Assembly: GCF_020567375.1 (NCBI RefSeq)
Contig: NZ_JAJBZM010000001.1
Span: 171,396-235,395, forward strand
Reading direction: 5' to 3'
Source of the DNA: Janibacter melonis
Lineage (GTDB): Bacteria; Actinomycetota; Actinomycetes; Actinomycetales; Dermatophilaceae
DNA: 64,000 nt
The translations under genes and the position numbers were made by a program. Each line of letters opens with the position of its first letter. Position 1 is the stretch's first letter. The notes under the pieces were generated by a model that ran no database searches, was not told the DNA's origin, and saw only the letters and a list, made by a program, of their open reading frames with translations. Shown piece by piece: positions 1 to 9,387 of this stretch.

Positions 1-1082
1 AGGTAGAAGGGCACGTTCGCCCAGCGCCGCGTGTCGATGTCGAGGCGCACCGCGGCGTAGGTCTCGGTCGTCGAGGACTCGCCGACCCCGTCCTCGTCGC
101 GGTACCCGATGACGTGCTCGCCGCCCTGCCAGCCCTCGGCGTACTGCCCGCGGGCGGTGTGCTTGCCGAGGTCCTTGGGGATGCGCACCGCGGCGAGGAT
201 CTTCTCCTTCTCGGCCCGCAGCGCGTCAGCGGTGAAGCTCGTCGGCTCCTCCATCGCGGTGAGGGCGAGCAGCTGCAGGAGGTGGTTCTGGATGACGTCA
301 CGGGCCGCGCCGATGCCGTCGTAGTACCCCGCACGACCACCGATGCCGATGTCCTCGGCCATGGTGATCTGCACGTGGTCGACGTAGTGGCTGTTCCACA
401 CCGGCTCGAACATCTGGTTCGCGAAGCGCAGCGCCAGGAGGTTCTGGACCGTCTCCTTGCCGAGGTAGTGGTCGATCCGGAAGATCGAGTCGGCCGGGAA
501 GACCGACTCGACGACGTCGTTGAGCTCGCGCGCGCTCTTGAGGTCGTGCCCGAAGGGCTTCTCGATGACGACGCGTCGCCACGAGTCGCCCTCGCCGTGG
601 GTCAGACCGCTGCGCTCGAGCTGCTGGCAGACCGTCGAGAAGGAGCCCGGGGGGATGGAGAGGTAGAAGGCGTGGTTGCCGTCGGTGCCCCGCTGCTCGT
701 CGAGCTCGTGGACGGTCTCGGCGAGCAGGTCGAAGGCCGCGTCGTCGTCGAAGACGCCCGGCACGAAGCGGAAGCCCTCGGACAGGGCCCGCCACACCTC
801 CTCGCGGAAGGGGGTACGGGCGTGGGCTCGCACCGCCTCGTGGACGATCTTGCCGAAGTCCTGGTCCTCCCAGTCGCGACGGGCGAAGCCGACGAGGCTG
901 AAGCCGGGCGGCAGCAGACCGCGGTTGGCGAGGTCGTAGATCGCCGGCAGGAGCTTCTTGCGGGCGAGGTCGCCCGTGACGCCGAAGAGCACGAGGCTGC
1001 ACGGCCCGGCGATCTTCGGCAGGCGCTTGTCCCGTGGGTCGCGAAGGGGGTTGTCCGTCGCGGTCACCTTGGCGGGCTTCAT
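1..1082 (-). CDS. zwf: glucose-6-phosphate 1-dehydrogenase (3' end beyond window)
   Basis: First enzyme of the oxidative pentose phosphate pathway: oxidises glucose-6-phosphate to 6-phosphogluconolactone with NADP. About 360 N-terminal residues are visible of roughly 500 usual for the family. Near residue 32 there is a dinucleotide-binding turn (FGVTGDLARKKLLP), and further on the substrate and catalytic motif RIDHYLGKE. The ATG start overlaps the pgi stop as ATGA, so the two genes are translationally coupled. It closes the operon tkt-tal-pgi-zwf; opcA and pgl often follow zwf in actinobacteria and would lie outside the window. The reading frame runs off the left edge without any defect. Assignment is firm; only the C-terminus is unseen. 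Confidence 0.96.
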   Translation of the reverse strand, partial: MKPAKVTATDNPLRDPRDKRLPKIAGPCSLVLFGVTGDLARKKLLPAIYDLANRGLLPPGFSLVGFARRDWEDQDFGKIVHEAVRAHARTPFREEVWRALSEGFRFVPGVFDDDAAFDLLAETVHELDEQRGTDGNHAFYLSIPPGSFSTVCQQLERSGLTHGEGDSWRRVVIEKPFGHDLKSARELNDVVESVFPADSIFRIDHYLGKETVQNLLALRFANQMFEPVWNSHYVDHVQITMAEDIGIGGRAGYYDGIGAARDVIQNHLLQLLALTAMEEPTSFTADALRAEKEKILAAVRIPKDLGKHTARGQYAEGWQGGEHVIGYRDEDGVGESSTTETYAAVRLDIDTRRWANVPFY

Positions 1083-2848
1083 GCGTCGCCCTGCGAGACC
1101 GCCGAGGTCACGGCGGCGACACCGCCGTCACCGGTGAGGTGCAGGACGAGGACCGGACGCCCGTGGTCGACGAGGACCGAGGCGTCGCCCCCGGCCTGCG
1201 CGGCGACGAACTCGCCGAGGGTGAAGTCGCGGCCCGGGACCGGCAGGTCCTCGCGCGGTGTGTCGGTGACCTGGAGGAAGACCCCGGTCGCGGGCCCGCC
1301 CTTGTGGTACTGACCGGTCGAGTGCAGGAAGCGCGGGCCCCAGCCGAAGGTCGTCGGACGACCCGTGCGCTCGGCGAGGGTCGTCGCGACCTGCGCGAGC
1401 CCGGCGTGCTCCGCCCGGTCGAGGTAGGCCATGACGGCGACGTAGCCGTGCTCGGGGTCGAGCTGGGCGAGCAGCGCGTCGACCGCGTCGCTCACGGTGC
1501 TCGCGTCGCCGAGCCAGTCGCCGCCGAGTGCGCGCACCTCGACGTCTCCGTCGGTGACGTCGGGGGAGGCGGGGGCGTCCCCCTTCGCCTCGAGCAGGCC
1601 GCGGGCGGCCGCCTTGGCGGACTCGACGTCGGGCTGGTCGAAGGGGTTGATGCTCAGCAGACGGCCGGCGGCCGCGGTCGCGACCTCCCACAGGAGCAGC
1701 TGGGCGCCGAGGGTCCCGCCGACGTCGACGACGGACGGGGCGGAGCTGTCCGGCTCCTCCTCGTGGTCGGTGCCGACGAGGCGCACGAGCGTCGCGTCGT
1801 CCGGCAGGGCCCGGTCACCGGGCGAGGGCAGGACGACGGGCAGGATCCCGCGCCCCTGCTTGCCGGTGGACTCCGCGATGAGCTGCTCGGCCCAGTCGCC
1901 GAAGCCGGCGGCCTGCGTGCCGTGCTCGAGGAGGTAGAGCTTGTCGCGCAGCGGGTCGGTGGCGGCCATCGCCGCGCCGAGGCGCAGGCCGGGGTTGGCC
2001 TCGTCGTCCTCGGCGAGCAGGTCGGTCACCGACTCGGCGTCGGGGGGGGGGGCGGCGGGGGGGGGGCCCGCGCCACCCGCGGGGCCCAGGGCGCAGCCGG
2101 GGCGCGCCGCGTCTCGCCCCCCCGCCGCCCGGCGGCGCGGGGGGGGGGGGCCCCCGCCGACGCGGGGGCGCAGGTCGGACCCCGCGGGTGCGCGGGCGCG
2201 CCCCCCCCCCCCCTCGGCTCCGGCCAGACCGGAGGGCACGAGGCCGAAGGCGGTCAGCGCCGAGTAGCGCCCGCCGACCTGCGGGTCGGCCGAGACGACG
2301 CGGTAGCCCGCGTCGCGGGCCTCCTGCTCGAGCGGGCTGCCCGGGTCGGTGACGACGACGATGCGACGCGCCGCGTCGATGCCGGCGTCGGCGAAGGCCT
2401 GCTCGAAGACCCGGCGCTGGCTGTCGGTCTCGACGGTGGAGCCGGACTTGCTCGAGACGACGACGACCGTGCGCTCGAGGTCGGTCACGGCGGCGCGCAC
2501 GACGTCGGGGTGGCTCGAGTCGAGGACGACGAGCGGGACGCCCGCGGTGGCGCAGATGACCTCGGGCGCCAGCGAGCTGCCGCCCATGCCGCACAGGACG
2601 ACCCGGTCGACGCCGTCGGCGCGCAGCTCGTCGCGCAGCGCGGCGATCTCGCCGACGAGGGGGCGTGAGGAGCGGGCCAGGCCCACCCAGGACAGGCGCT
2701 TGGACGCCTCGTCCTGGGCCTCGGCGCCCCACAGGGTCGCGTCCTGCGCGAAGAGCCGGCTCGCGAAGCGCTCCTCGACGAGGGCAGGCACGGCGGAGGC
2801 GATCGCCTTCGCCGCCGCGCCCGCGGCGGAGACGGACAGGCTGCTCAC
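1079..2848 (-). CDS. pgi: glucose-6-phosphate isomerase, interrupted by a G/C-only block
   Basis: Interconverts glucose-6-phosphate and fructose-6-phosphate. Sugar-isomerase motifs are clear: [11 protein letters not shown] and [10 protein letters not shown] in the first 150 residues, and [18 protein letters not shown] in the middle. GTG start overlaps the tal stop (GTGA). The product would be 589 residues, somewhat longer than the roughly 550 I expect. The excess is explained by about 55 residues of Gly/Arg/Pro/Ala low complexity between SGLAGA and AESVTD, encoded by plus-strand 2041-2213, which is almost entirely G and C with runs of 10-13 identical bases. The frame stays open across it. Either the gene carries an odd in-frame insertion or, more likely, the assembly is wrong here. 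The protein on both sides looks fully normal, so I keep it as a CDS. Confidence 0.85.
   Translation of the reverse strand: MSSLSVSAAGAAAKAIASAVPALVEERFASRLFAQDATLWGAEAQDEASKRLSWVGLARSSRPLVGEIAALRDELRADGVDRVVLCGMGGSSLAPEVICATAGVPLVVLDSSHPDVVRAAVTDLERTVVVVSSKSGSTVETDSQRRVFEQAFADAGIDAARRIVVVTDPGSPLEQEARDAGYRVVSADPQVGGRYSALTAFGLVPSGLAGAEGGGGRARAPAGSDLRPRVGGGPPPPRRRAAGGRDAARPGCALGPAGGAGPPPAAPPPDAESVTDLLAEDDEANPGLRLGAAMAATDPLRDKLYLLEHGTQAAGFGDWAEQLIAESTGKQGRGILPVVLPSPGDRALPDDATLVRLVGTDHEEEPDSSAPSVVDVGGTLGAQLLLWEVATAAAGRLLSINPFDQPDVESAKAAARGLLEAKGDAPASPDVTDGDVEVRALGGDWLGDASTVSDAVDALLAQLDPEHGYVAVMAYLDRAEHAGLAQVATTLAERTGRPTTFGWGPRFLHSTGQYHKGGPATGVFLQVTDTPREDLPVPGRDFTLGEFVAAQAGGDASVLVDHGRPVLVLHLTGDGGVAAVTSAVSQGDA
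2041..2213. other. anomalous near-pure G/C low-complexity block inside pgi
   Basis: About 173 bases with only around ten A or T. They contain G runs at 2042-2052, near 2057-2066 and at 2139-2150, and a run of 13 C at 2201-2213. It interrupts a well conserved stretch of pgi. Nothing comparable occurs elsewhere in the window. Most likely a consensus or polymerase artefact; a genuine GC-rich insertion is the alternative. Confidence 0.75.
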
Positions 2849-3972
2849 TTCGTGCCGGCCTTGTCGAGCTCGATGCGCACGCCGTCGAGCAGCTCGGCCC
2901 AGGACGCCTCGAACTTCTCGACGCCCTCGCGCTCGAGCTGGTCGGTGACCTCCGTGTAGTCGACGCCGAGCTCGGCGAGCCGGTCGAGGACCTGCTGCGC
3001 CTCCTCGTAGGTGCCGCTCACCTGGTCGCCGCGGACCTCGCCGTGGTCGAGGACCGCGTCGAGCGTCTTCTCCGGCATGGTGTTGACGGTGTTCGGGGCG
3101 GCGAGGTCGACGACGTACAGCGTGTCGCTGTAGTCGGGGTTCTTCACACCCGTCGAGGCCCACAGCGGACGCTGCTTGCGCCCGCCCTCGGCCTCGAGGC
3201 GCTCCCAGCGCGGGGTCGAGAAGACCTCCTCGTAGGCCTGGTAGGCGAGCCGGGCGTTCGCGACGCCGGCCTTGCCCCGCAGGGCGAGGGCCTCGTCGGT
3301 GCCGATCTTCTCGAGACGCCCGTCGATCTCGCTGTCGACGCGGGAGACGAAGAAGGAGGCGACCGAGTGGATCGTCGAGATGTCCTCGCCGGCCGCGAGG
3401 GCCTTCTCGAGACCCTCGAGGTAGGCGTTCATCACCGCGCGGTAGCGCTCGAGGCTGAAGATCAGGGTGACGTTGACGCTGATCCCCGCGCCGAGGGTGT
3501 CGGTGATCGCCGACAGGCCCTCCTGGGTCGCCGGGATCTTGATGAAGACCTGCGGGCGGTCGACGGTGTCGGACAGCGCCTGGGCGAGCTCGACCGTGCG
3601 CGCCGTGTCGCGGGCCGCGCGGGGGTCGACCTCGATCGACACCCGGCCGTCGACGCCGTCGGTGGACTCGTAGATCGGGCGGAAGACGTCGCACGCCTCG
3701 CGCACGTCGTCGGTCGTCAGCGCGAAGACCGCGTCGTCGACGTCCGTGCCGGACGCGGCGAGCTCGCGCAGCTGCTCGTCGTAGGCGTCGCCCTGGGCGA
3801 GCGCGGCCTGGAAGATCGAGGGGTTCGTCGTCACGCCGACGATGCCCTTGGTCTCGACGAGCTCGACGAGGTTGCCCGAGCGCAGCCGCTCGCGCGAGAG
3901 GTCGTCGAGCCAGACGCTGACGCCGACCTCCTCGAGGTCCTGGATGGGTGCGGGCTTGCTGGAGGTGCTCAT
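2845..3972 (-). CDS. tal: transaldolase
   Basis: Transfers the dihydroxyacetone unit between sugar phosphates in the non-oxidative pentose phosphate pathway. 375 residues, the usual size of the actinobacterial transaldolase. Seen: [10 protein letters not shown] near residue 47 (phosphate/aldol-site region), the strand [13 protein letters not shown] containing the Schiff-base lysine, and [17 protein letters not shown] towards the C-terminus. ATG start is 5 bases after the tkt stop, with GGAAAG inside the end of tkt as a possible ribosome site; its own stop overlaps the pgi GTG. Cotranscribed with tkt, with which it shares erythrose-4-phosphate and sedoheptulose-7-phosphate. Secure. Confidence 0.97.
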   Translation of the reverse strand: MSTSSKPAPIQDLEEVGVSVWLDDLSRERLRSGNLVELVETKGIVGVTTNPSIFQAALAQGDAYDEQLRELAASGTDVDDAVFALTTDDVREACDVFRPIYESTDGVDGRVSIEVDPRAARDTARTVELAQALSDTVDRPQVFIKIPATQEGLSAITDTLGAGISVNVTLIFSLERYRAVMNAYLEGLEKALAAGEDISTIHSVASFFVSRVDSEIDGRLEKIGTDEALALRGKAGVANARLAYQAYEEVFSTPRWERLEAEGGRKQRPLWASTGVKNPDYSDTLYVVDLAAPNTVNTMPEKTLDAVLDHGEVRGDQVSGTYEEAQQVLDRLAELGVDYTEVTDQLEREGVEKFEASWAELLDGVRIELDKAGTK

Positions 3973-3977
3973 GTCGC

Positions 3978-6275
3978 TCACTTTCCGCTCTCGACGTCGG
4001 CCTTGGTGCTCGCCGGCTCCGGGGTGCCGACGTCCGTGCCGGTCCCGACGTCGCGCCGGGGCGCGGTGGCGTCGAGGTCGGGGACGACGGCCCGGTTGCG
4101 GGACGCCTTGAGGGAGTCCTTCGCGGCCTTGACGACCGCGGCGGGCGTGAAGCCGAACTTCTCGTACAGGGTCTGGTAGTCGGCGCTCGCGCCGAAGTGC
4201 TCGATGCTCACGCAGCGGCCGGAGTCGCCGACGAGGTCGTGCCAGCCCATGGCGACCGACGCCTCGACGCTGACGCGCGCGGTGACGGCCGGGGGGAGGA
4301 CCTCGTCGCGGTAGCGACGGGACTGCCGCTCGAACCACTCGCGGCAGGGCATCGACACGACCCGGGTCGCGGTGCCCGAGCGCTCGAGCTTCTCCTGGGC
4401 CTCCAGGGCGATGGAGACCTCGGAGCCGGTGGCGATGATGATGACCTCCGGGGTGCCCCCCTTCGCCTCGGACAGGACGTAGGCGCCCTTCGCGGCGCCG
4501 GCGGCCTTGCCGTAGCGCTCCCGGTCGAGGACCGGGAGGTTCTGGCGCGAGAGCGCGAGGGCCGCGGTCCGGTCGTTCTCGAGGACCTGGCCCCATACGA
4601 CCGCGGTCTCGTTGGCGTCGGCGGGGCGCACGACGTCGAGGCCGGGCATGGCGCGCAGCGTCGCGAGGTGCTCGATCGGCTGGTGGGTCGGGCCGTCCTC
4701 GCCGAGGCCGATGGAGTCGTGCGTCCACACGAAGGTCACGGGCAGCTGCTGCAGGGCCGCGAGCCGCACGGCGGGGCGCATGTAGTCGCTGAAGACGAGG
4801 AAGGTGCCGCCGTAGGGGCGGGTGAGCCCCTCGAGCGCGATCCCGTTGAGGATCATGCCCATGCCGTTCTCACGGATGCCGAAGTGCAGCGTGCGGCCGT
4901 AGGGCCCGCCGGACCACATGTCGGTCTGCTTGCTCTTGGGGACGAAGGAGGGCTGGCCGTCCATCGTCGTGTTGTTGCTGCCGGCGAGGTCGGCGGAGCC
5001 GCCCCACAGCTCGGGCACGAGGTCGGCGAGGGCGGTGAGCACCTTGCCGGACGCGGCGCGCGTGGCCATGCCCTTCTCGCTGTCGGCGGGGAAGGTCGGC
5101 AGCGCACGGCGCAGCCCCTTGGGCAGCTCGTGGGCGACGAGGCGGTCGAGCAGCTCGGCGCGCTCCGGCTGGGCCTTGCGCCACGCGGCGTAGGTCTTGT
5201 CCCACTCCTTGTGCGCCGCCTTGCCGCGCGCCCCGACCTTGCGGGCGTGGGCGATGACGGAGCGGTCGACGGCGAAGGACTTCGCCGGGTCGAAGCCGAG
5301 GACCTCCTTGGTCGCCGCGACCTCGTCGGCGCCGAGCGCCGAGCCGTGGGCCGAGCCGGTGTCCTGCTTGCCCGGGGCCGGCCACGCGATGATCGTGCGC
5401 AGCTCGACGAGCGTGGGCTTGCGCGAGCGACGGGACTTCTCCAGCGCCTTGAGCAGTGCGTCGACGTCCTCGACGTACGCCGAGCCGTCTCCGTCCTTGC
5501 GCCAGTCGACCGTGACCGTCTCCCAGCCGTAGGCCTCGTAGCGCTTCGGCACGTCCTCGCTGAAGGAGATGTCGGTGTCGTCCTCGATGGAGATCTGGTT
5601 GTTGTCGTAGATCACCGTGAGGTTGCCGAGCTCCTGGTGACCGGCGAGCGAGCTCGCCTCGGACGCCACGCCCTCCATGATGTCGCCGTCGGAGGCGATG
5701 ACCCAGATGTGGTGGTCGAAGGGGGACTCGCCCGCCTTCGCGTCGGGGTCGAGCAGGCCGCGCTGGCGGCGCTGCGCCATCGCCATGCCGACGGCGGTGG
5801 CCAGACCGGAGCCGAGCGGGCCGGTCGTCACCTCGACGCCCTTCGTGTGGTGGACCTCGGGGTGGCCCGGGGTCTGGCTGCCCCAGGTGCGCAGCGCCCT
5901 GAGGTCGTCGAGCTCGAGGCCGTACCCGCTGAGGTAGAGCTGGACGTACTGCGTGAGCGAGGAGTGGCCGCACGACAGGACGAAGCGGTCACGGCCGAGC
6001 CACGCCGGGTCGGCGGGGTCGTGGCGCATGACCTGCTGGTAGAGCAGGTAGGCGACGGGGGCCAGGCTCATCGCGGTGCCGGGGTGGCCGTCGCCCTTGT
6101 GCTGGACGGCGTCGGCGGCGAGCAGGCGCGCGGTGTCGACCGCGGCGATGTCGAGGTCGTCCCAGCCGGCCGTGCGCGCGACGGGCTTCTTCAGCTCCGG
6201 GCTGCGCCTGCTCACGCTCGTGACCTTCGTCGTGGTCTTCTTCGCCGCCTTCTTCGCGGTCTGCGAGGGGGTCAA
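3978..6275 (-). CDS. tkt: transketolase
   Basis: Thiamine-diphosphate enzyme moving two-carbon units in the pentose phosphate pathway. Motifs in order: [32 protein letters not shown], the metal/ThDP loop [13 protein letters not shown] followed by [11 protein letters not shown], the cofactor-activating glutamate in [10 protein letters not shown] (about residue 465), and [16 protein letters not shown] chose a TTG start because GAGAGAAGG lies just upstream; it gives 765 residues with a Lys/Ala/Thr-rich N-terminal tail absent from most homologues. A GTG about 20 codons downstream is an alternative. The C-terminus also has about 35 extra, disordered-looking residues. First gene of tkt-tal-pgi-zwf. 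Confidence 0.95.
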   Translation of the reverse strand: MTPSQTAKKAAKKTTTKVTSVSRRSPELKKPVARTAGWDDLDIAAVDTARLLAADAVQHKGDGHPGTAMSLAPVAYLLYQQVMRHDPADPAWLGRDRFVLSCGHSSLTQYVQLYLSGYGLELDDLRALRTWGSQTPGHPEVHHTKGVEVTTGPLGSGLATAVGMAMAQRRQRGLLDPDAKAGESPFDHHIWVIASDGDIMEGVASEASSLAGHQELGNLTVIYDNNQISIEDDTDISFSEDVPKRYEAYGWETVTVDWRKDGDGSAYVEDVDALLKALEKSRRSRKPTLVELRTIIAWPAPGKQDTGSAHGSALGADEVAATKEVLGFDPAKSFAVDRSVIAHARKVGARGKAAHKEWDKTYAAWRKAQPERAELLDRLVAHELPKGLRRALPTFPADSEKGMATRAASGKVLTALADLVPELWGGSADLAGSNNTTMDGQPSFVPKSKQTDMWSGGPYGRTLHFGIRENGMGMILNGIALEGLTRPYGGTFLVFSDYMRPAVRLAALQQLPVTFVWTHDSIGLGEDGPTHQPIEHLATLRAMPGLDVVRPADANETAVVWGQVLENDRTAALALSRQNLPVLDRERYGKAAGAAKGAYVLSEAKGGTPEVIIIATGSEVSIALEAQEKLERSGTATRVVSMPCREWFERQSRRYRDEVLPPAVTARVSVEASVAMGWHDLVGDSGRCVSIEHFGASADYQTLYEKFGFTPAAVVKAAKDSLKASRNRAVVPDLDATAPRRDVGTGTDVGTPEPASTKADVESGK

Positions 6276-6313
6276 GGATGCCTTCTCTCTCGGGGGGCTG
6301 CCAGACCTGATCC

Positions 6314-6319
6314 AGCCTA
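6314..6319 (-). promoter_or_regulatory. putative -10 of the tkt-tal-pgi-zwf operon
   Basis: TAGGCT on the minus strand, giving a leader of about 30 bases that contains the GAGAGAAGG ribosome site before the TTG of tkt. No convincing -35 was found. Confidence 0.4.
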
Positions 6320-6413
6320 GACCGGGTGGTGACACAGGTCGCACGTGCCGTCCAGGGCCGTTCCCCGTCGTCTCGTCGTCGACCCGGCGGTCTCGAGCCC
6401 GACGCACGGGCGA

Positions 6414-6419
6414 TACCAT
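6414..6419 (+). promoter_or_regulatory. putative -10 of ctaB
   Basis: TACCAT, overlapping an ATG at 6418 that might otherwise be taken as the ctaB start. Transcription from here would leave a leader of about 28 bases with GAGG at 6445-6448 before the TTG at 6454. Confidence 0.35.
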
Positions 6420-6453
6420 GGAGGTTCTGCTCCCCACGCTCATCGAGGACCCC

Positions 6454-7404
6454 TTGACGACGATCGACCGGACGCACGCGCCCGTGCCCGTGACGTCATC
6501 TCGTCGACGCAAGGCAGCGGCCTACGTCGCGCTCACCAAGCCCCGGATCATCGAGCTGCTGCTCGTGACGACCGTGCCCGTGATGTTCCTCGCCCAGCGG
6601 GGCCTGCCGGACCTGTGGCTCGTCGTGGCCACGCTCGTCGGCGGCTCGCTGAGCGCCGGCGCGGCGAACACCTTCAACATGGTCTACGACCGCGACATCG
6701 ACGCGCAGATGGGTCGCACGGCGCACCGTCCGCTCGTCACCGGCGAGGTGACGCCGCGGGCGGCGATGGTCTTCGGGGTCCTGCTGACGATCGCCTCCAC
6801 CGCGTGGCTCGGCCTGCTCGTCAACCCGCTCTCCGCGGCGCTCTCGCTCGGCGCGATCCTCCTCTACGCCGTCGGCTACACGATGATCCTCAAGCGCCGC
6901 ACCGCGCAGAACATCGTGTGGGGCGGCATCGCCGGGTGCATGCCGACGCTCATCGGCTGGTCCGCCGTGACGAACAGCGTCCAGTGGCCGGCGATCATCC
7001 TCTTCCTCGTCATCTTCTTCTGGACGCCGCCGCACTACTGGCCGCTGTCCATGCGCTTCACCGAGGACTACGCCCGCGCCGGCGTGCCCATGCTCCCGGT
7101 CGTCGAGGGCAACGTCACCGTCGCGCGCCAGATCGTCGCGTACTCGTGGGTCATGGTCGCGACCTCGCTGGCCCTCGTGCCCGTCGCCGACATGGGATGG
7201 CTCTACCTCGGCGCCGCGCTGCTGTCCGGCGCGCTCTTCCTGCGCGAGGCGCACCGGCTGCTCTCCGCCGCGCGCGCCGGCCTCTCGCAGGCGAAGATGC
7301 GCCCGATGCGCCTCTTCCACTTCTCCATCACCTACGTCTCGCTGCTCTTCCTCGGCGTGGCGCTCGACCCCCTGCTGCACCTGCCGCTGCCCGGTCTGGC
7401 CTGA
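6454..7404 (+). CDS. ctaB: protoheme IX farnesyltransferase (heme O synthase)
   Basis: Integral membrane prenyltransferase that adds farnesyl to heme B, giving heme O for cytochrome oxidase. 316 residues, family-typical. The polyprenyltransferase signature NxxxDxxxD is present as [23 protein letters not shown], followed by [12 protein letters not shown] and [11 protein letters not shown]; several hydrophobic helices run throughout. The TTG start (giving MTTIDRT) is preferred because of GAGG 5 bases upstream and because residues before it do not look like the family; ATG 6418 is a less likely alternative. Divergent from tkt. The 3' end overlaps the convergent MFS gene by 77 bases. ctaA, the next enzyme in heme A synthesis, lies at 9388-10314. 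Confidence 0.95.
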   Translation: MTTIDRTHAPVPVTSSRRRKAAAYVALTKPRIIELLLVTTVPVMFLAQRGLPDLWLVVATLVGGSLSAGAANTFNMVYDRDIDAQMGRTAHRPLVTGEVTPRAAMVFGVLLTIASTAWLGLLVNPLSAALSLGAILLYAVGYTMILKRRTAQNIVWGGIAGCMPTLIGWSAVTNSVQWPAIILFLVIFFWTPPHYWPLSMRFTEDYARAGVPMLPVVEGNVTVARQIVAYSWVMVATSLALVPVADMGWLYLGAALLSGALFLREAHRLLSAARAGLSQAKMRPMRLFHFSITYVSLLFLGVALDPLLHLPLPGLA

Positions 7405-8707
7405 GCCCACCGCGGCCCCGTCCCGGGTCCCGGTGACCCGGGTCGTCGAGCCGGCCGGACGGCAGGTCCCGCAGCCTCGCCCAGGGCGAGAGCAGGGTCG
7501 CCAGGGTCGCGACGACGTGCAGCCCCGCCATGAGCAGGATCGTCTGACGCAGCCCGACGGCACCGCCGAGGCCGCCCGCGACGAGGGCGCCGAGCGGCAT
7601 GGTGCCGAAGTTCACCACGGCCGCGGCGCCCGAGGTGCGACCGAGCAGGTCGGCCGGCACCCAGCGCTGGCGGAAGGCCCCGCGCACGACGTTGGCCCCG
7701 ACGAGACCCAGGCCCACGAGGGCGGAGCCGAGCGGCACCAGCCAGATCCCGTGCCCCGGGCCGGCCAGGCCGACGAGCAGCGCGGGCGGGCCACCGGCGA
7801 GCTGGAGCACGAGCATCGCCCGGGCGCTGCCCAGCAGGCGCGACACCCGGGCGGCGACCACCGCGCCGACGAGGCCCCCGGTCGCCCCGAGGGCGAGGAG
7901 CAGCCCGACCGAGCCCGGGGTGGCCTCCAGGTCGCGCAGCAGGAAGAGCACCAGCAGCGTCTGGTATCCGGTGAGCGCGAAGTTGCTCGCCCCGCCCTGG
8001 ACGGTGAACCACGCGAGATAGCGGTCGCCGAAGGTCACCCGCAGCCCCTCGCGCACCATCGGCCCGACCCGCTCGCGCTCCTGGTCCGGGGCGGCCCGCT
8101 CGGGCCGGCCGCCCCGGATCCGCCACAGGCAGAGCGCGGAGACGAGGAAGCTCACGACGTCGACGACGAGGGCGAGCGCGCCGCCGACGAGCTGGACGAG
8201 CAGACCGCCCGCCCCGGGGCCGGCGACCTGCATCGCCGACTCCGTGCCGTAGACCCGCCCGTTCGCCGCCTCGAGGTCCTGCGGGCGCACGAGCCGGGTG
8301 AGCAGCCCGGGGTAGGCGGTGCGGAAGACGACGTCCTTGACCCCGCTGCCGAGCGCGGCGAGCACGAGATGGGGCAGGCCGAGCACGCCGAGGGCCCAGG
8401 CGAGCGGGACGGAGGCGAGGACGAGCGCGCCGAGCAGGTCGGCGGCGATCATGAGGCGCCGGTTGTCGCCGCGGTCGACCCAGGCGCCGGCGGGCAGCCC
8501 GAGGACCAGCCAGGGCAGCCACACGGCAGCGGTGAGGACGCCCATCCAGCCCGCCGAGGCGCCCAGGGAGACGGCGAGGACGGGCAGGACGACTAGGGTC
8601 GTCATCGAGCCGAGGACGGAGACCGCCTCGCCGGACCAGAGCAGGGCGAAGTCCCGGTTGCGGCTCAGCGGGGGAGCGGGGGCAACCGGTGCGGGTGCGG
8701 TGGTCAT
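7328..8707 (-). CDS. MFS transporter, probable drug or metabolite exporter
   Basis: 459-residue major facilitator protein with about 12 hydrophobic segments. After a short cytoplasmic N-terminus comes [18 protein letters not shown] and then the loop 2-3 motif [14 protein letters not shown] (GxxxDRxxRR type). Sequence style matches MFS_3-type permeases (enterobactin exporter-like); the substrate cannot be told. ATG overlaps the stop of the ArsR gene (ATGA), so the pair is one operon and the regulator probably controls this exporter. The last ~30 residues are Arg/Ala/Gly-rich and are read antisense to ctaB; they look like run-on rather than conserved protein. Confidence 0.88.
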   Translation of the reverse strand: MTTAPAPVAPAPPLSRNRDFALLWSGEAVSVLGSMTTLVVLPVLAVSLGASAGWMGVLTAAVWLPWLVLGLPAGAWVDRGDNRRLMIAADLLGALVLASVPLAWALGVLGLPHLVLAALGSGVKDVVFRTAYPGLLTRLVRPQDLEAANGRVYGTESAMQVAGPGAGGLLVQLVGGALALVVDVVSFLVSALCLWRIRGGRPERAAPDQERERVGPMVREGLRVTFGDRYLAWFTVQGGASNFALTGYQTLLVLFLLRDLEATPGSVGLLLALGATGGLVGAVVAARVSRLLGSARAMLVLQLAGGPPALLVGLAGPGHGIWLVPLGSALVGLGLVGANVVRGAFRQRWVPADLLGRTSGAAAVVNFGTMPLGALVAGGLGGAVGLRQTILLMAGLHVVATLATLLSPWARLRDLPSGRLDDPGHRDPGRGRGGLRPDRAAAGAAGGRAPRRGRAARRR

Positions 8708-9300
8708 GGCCGGCTGGGGAAGCCGCGCGCGGCGACGTAGATCGACTCGCGCCGCACGTCGTCGTCGGGGGTCTCGCGGGTGCTCCACCGCTCGAGGACG
8801 TCCATGACCTCCTCGGCGACCTGCCGCAGCTCGTCGGGGCTCAGGCGCAGCCAGTTCTGCGTGGCGAAGGCGGCGTCGGTCCACTCGCCAGTGCCGTCGT
8901 CGGCGGCGAGCCACTCCTGGACCCGCTCGGAGGTCCGGCGCCACACGAGGGCCTCCGCGGCATCGGCGGCGGCCAGGGCCGCGGGGTCCGAGATCTCCGA
9001 CCGGGACCACCGGGTGCCGCGCCCGACGAGGCGCCACCAGCGCTCGCGCCGGTCGCGCGCGAGCTCCGGCGCCTCCTCGACGAGCCCCGCCTCGGCGAGG
9101 ACCTTGAGGTGGTGGCTCGCGCTGCCGACGGCCTGGTCGGTCGCCTCGGCGAGCCGGCTCGCCGTCGCGGGTCCGTCGGCCTTGAGGGCGTCGAGGATGC
9201 GGGAGCGAAGGGGGTGGGCCAGGGCGGACAGGGCGCGCGCCTCGGTGAGGGTGCGGATCCCCTCACGGGCACGCCGGGTCTGCGGGGTGGGCTCGTCCAT
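8704..9300 (-). CDS. ArsR-type winged-helix regulator
   Basis: 198 residues. Residues about 20-85 form an ArsR-like winged helix (ALAHPLRSRILDAL, recognition region SASHHLKVLAEAGLV); the C-terminal half is helical and Asp/Glu-rich without clear metal-binding cysteines, so it is more likely a ligand or protein-responsive member than an ArsR/SmtB metal sensor. It is translationally coupled to the MFS exporter behind it. The chosen ATG is preceded by an excellent promoter whose predicted transcript begins at or beside the start codon. An inverted repeat ACAAGA-n2-TCTTGT overlaps the -35, which suggests autorepression. Confidence 0.88.
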   Translation of the reverse strand: MDEPTPQTRRAREGIRTLTEARALSALAHPLRSRILDALKADGPATASRLAEATDQAVGSASHHLKVLAEAGLVEEAPELARDRRERWWRLVGRGTRWSRSEISDPAALAAADAAEALVWRRTSERVQEWLAADDGTGEWTDAAFATQNWLRLSPDELRQVAEEVMDVLERWSTRETPDDDVRRESIYVAARGFPSRP

Positions 9301-9307
9301 GTCACCG

Positions 9308-9346
9308 ACACTAGACCCACAAGAGTGGTTGCACAAGACATCTTGT
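9308..9346 (-). promoter_or_regulatory. promoter and operator of the ArsR-MFS operon
   Basis: Minus strand TTGTGC (9331-9336), 17-base spacer, TAGTGT (9308-9313), then 7 bases to the ATG at 9300: a leaderless arrangement. ACAAGA-CA-TCTTGT at 9333-9346 is an inverted repeat overlapping the -35. A further half-site CACAAGA lies in the spacer. Confidence 0.75.
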
Positions 9347-9387
9347 AGGTCTCCCCGGGTGCGACGGGGGTGGAGGTGCGGGTGGGG

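Noticed and set aside
2041-2213. Programmed frameshift or intein in pgi
   Set aside because: The frame is open through the block and the added residues have no intein motifs; low complexity points to an artefact or simple insertion.
6076-6453. In-frame upstream extension of ctaB by about 126 codons
   Set aside because: It is antisense to the tkt 5' end, has no ribosome site, and the family begins near TTG 6454.
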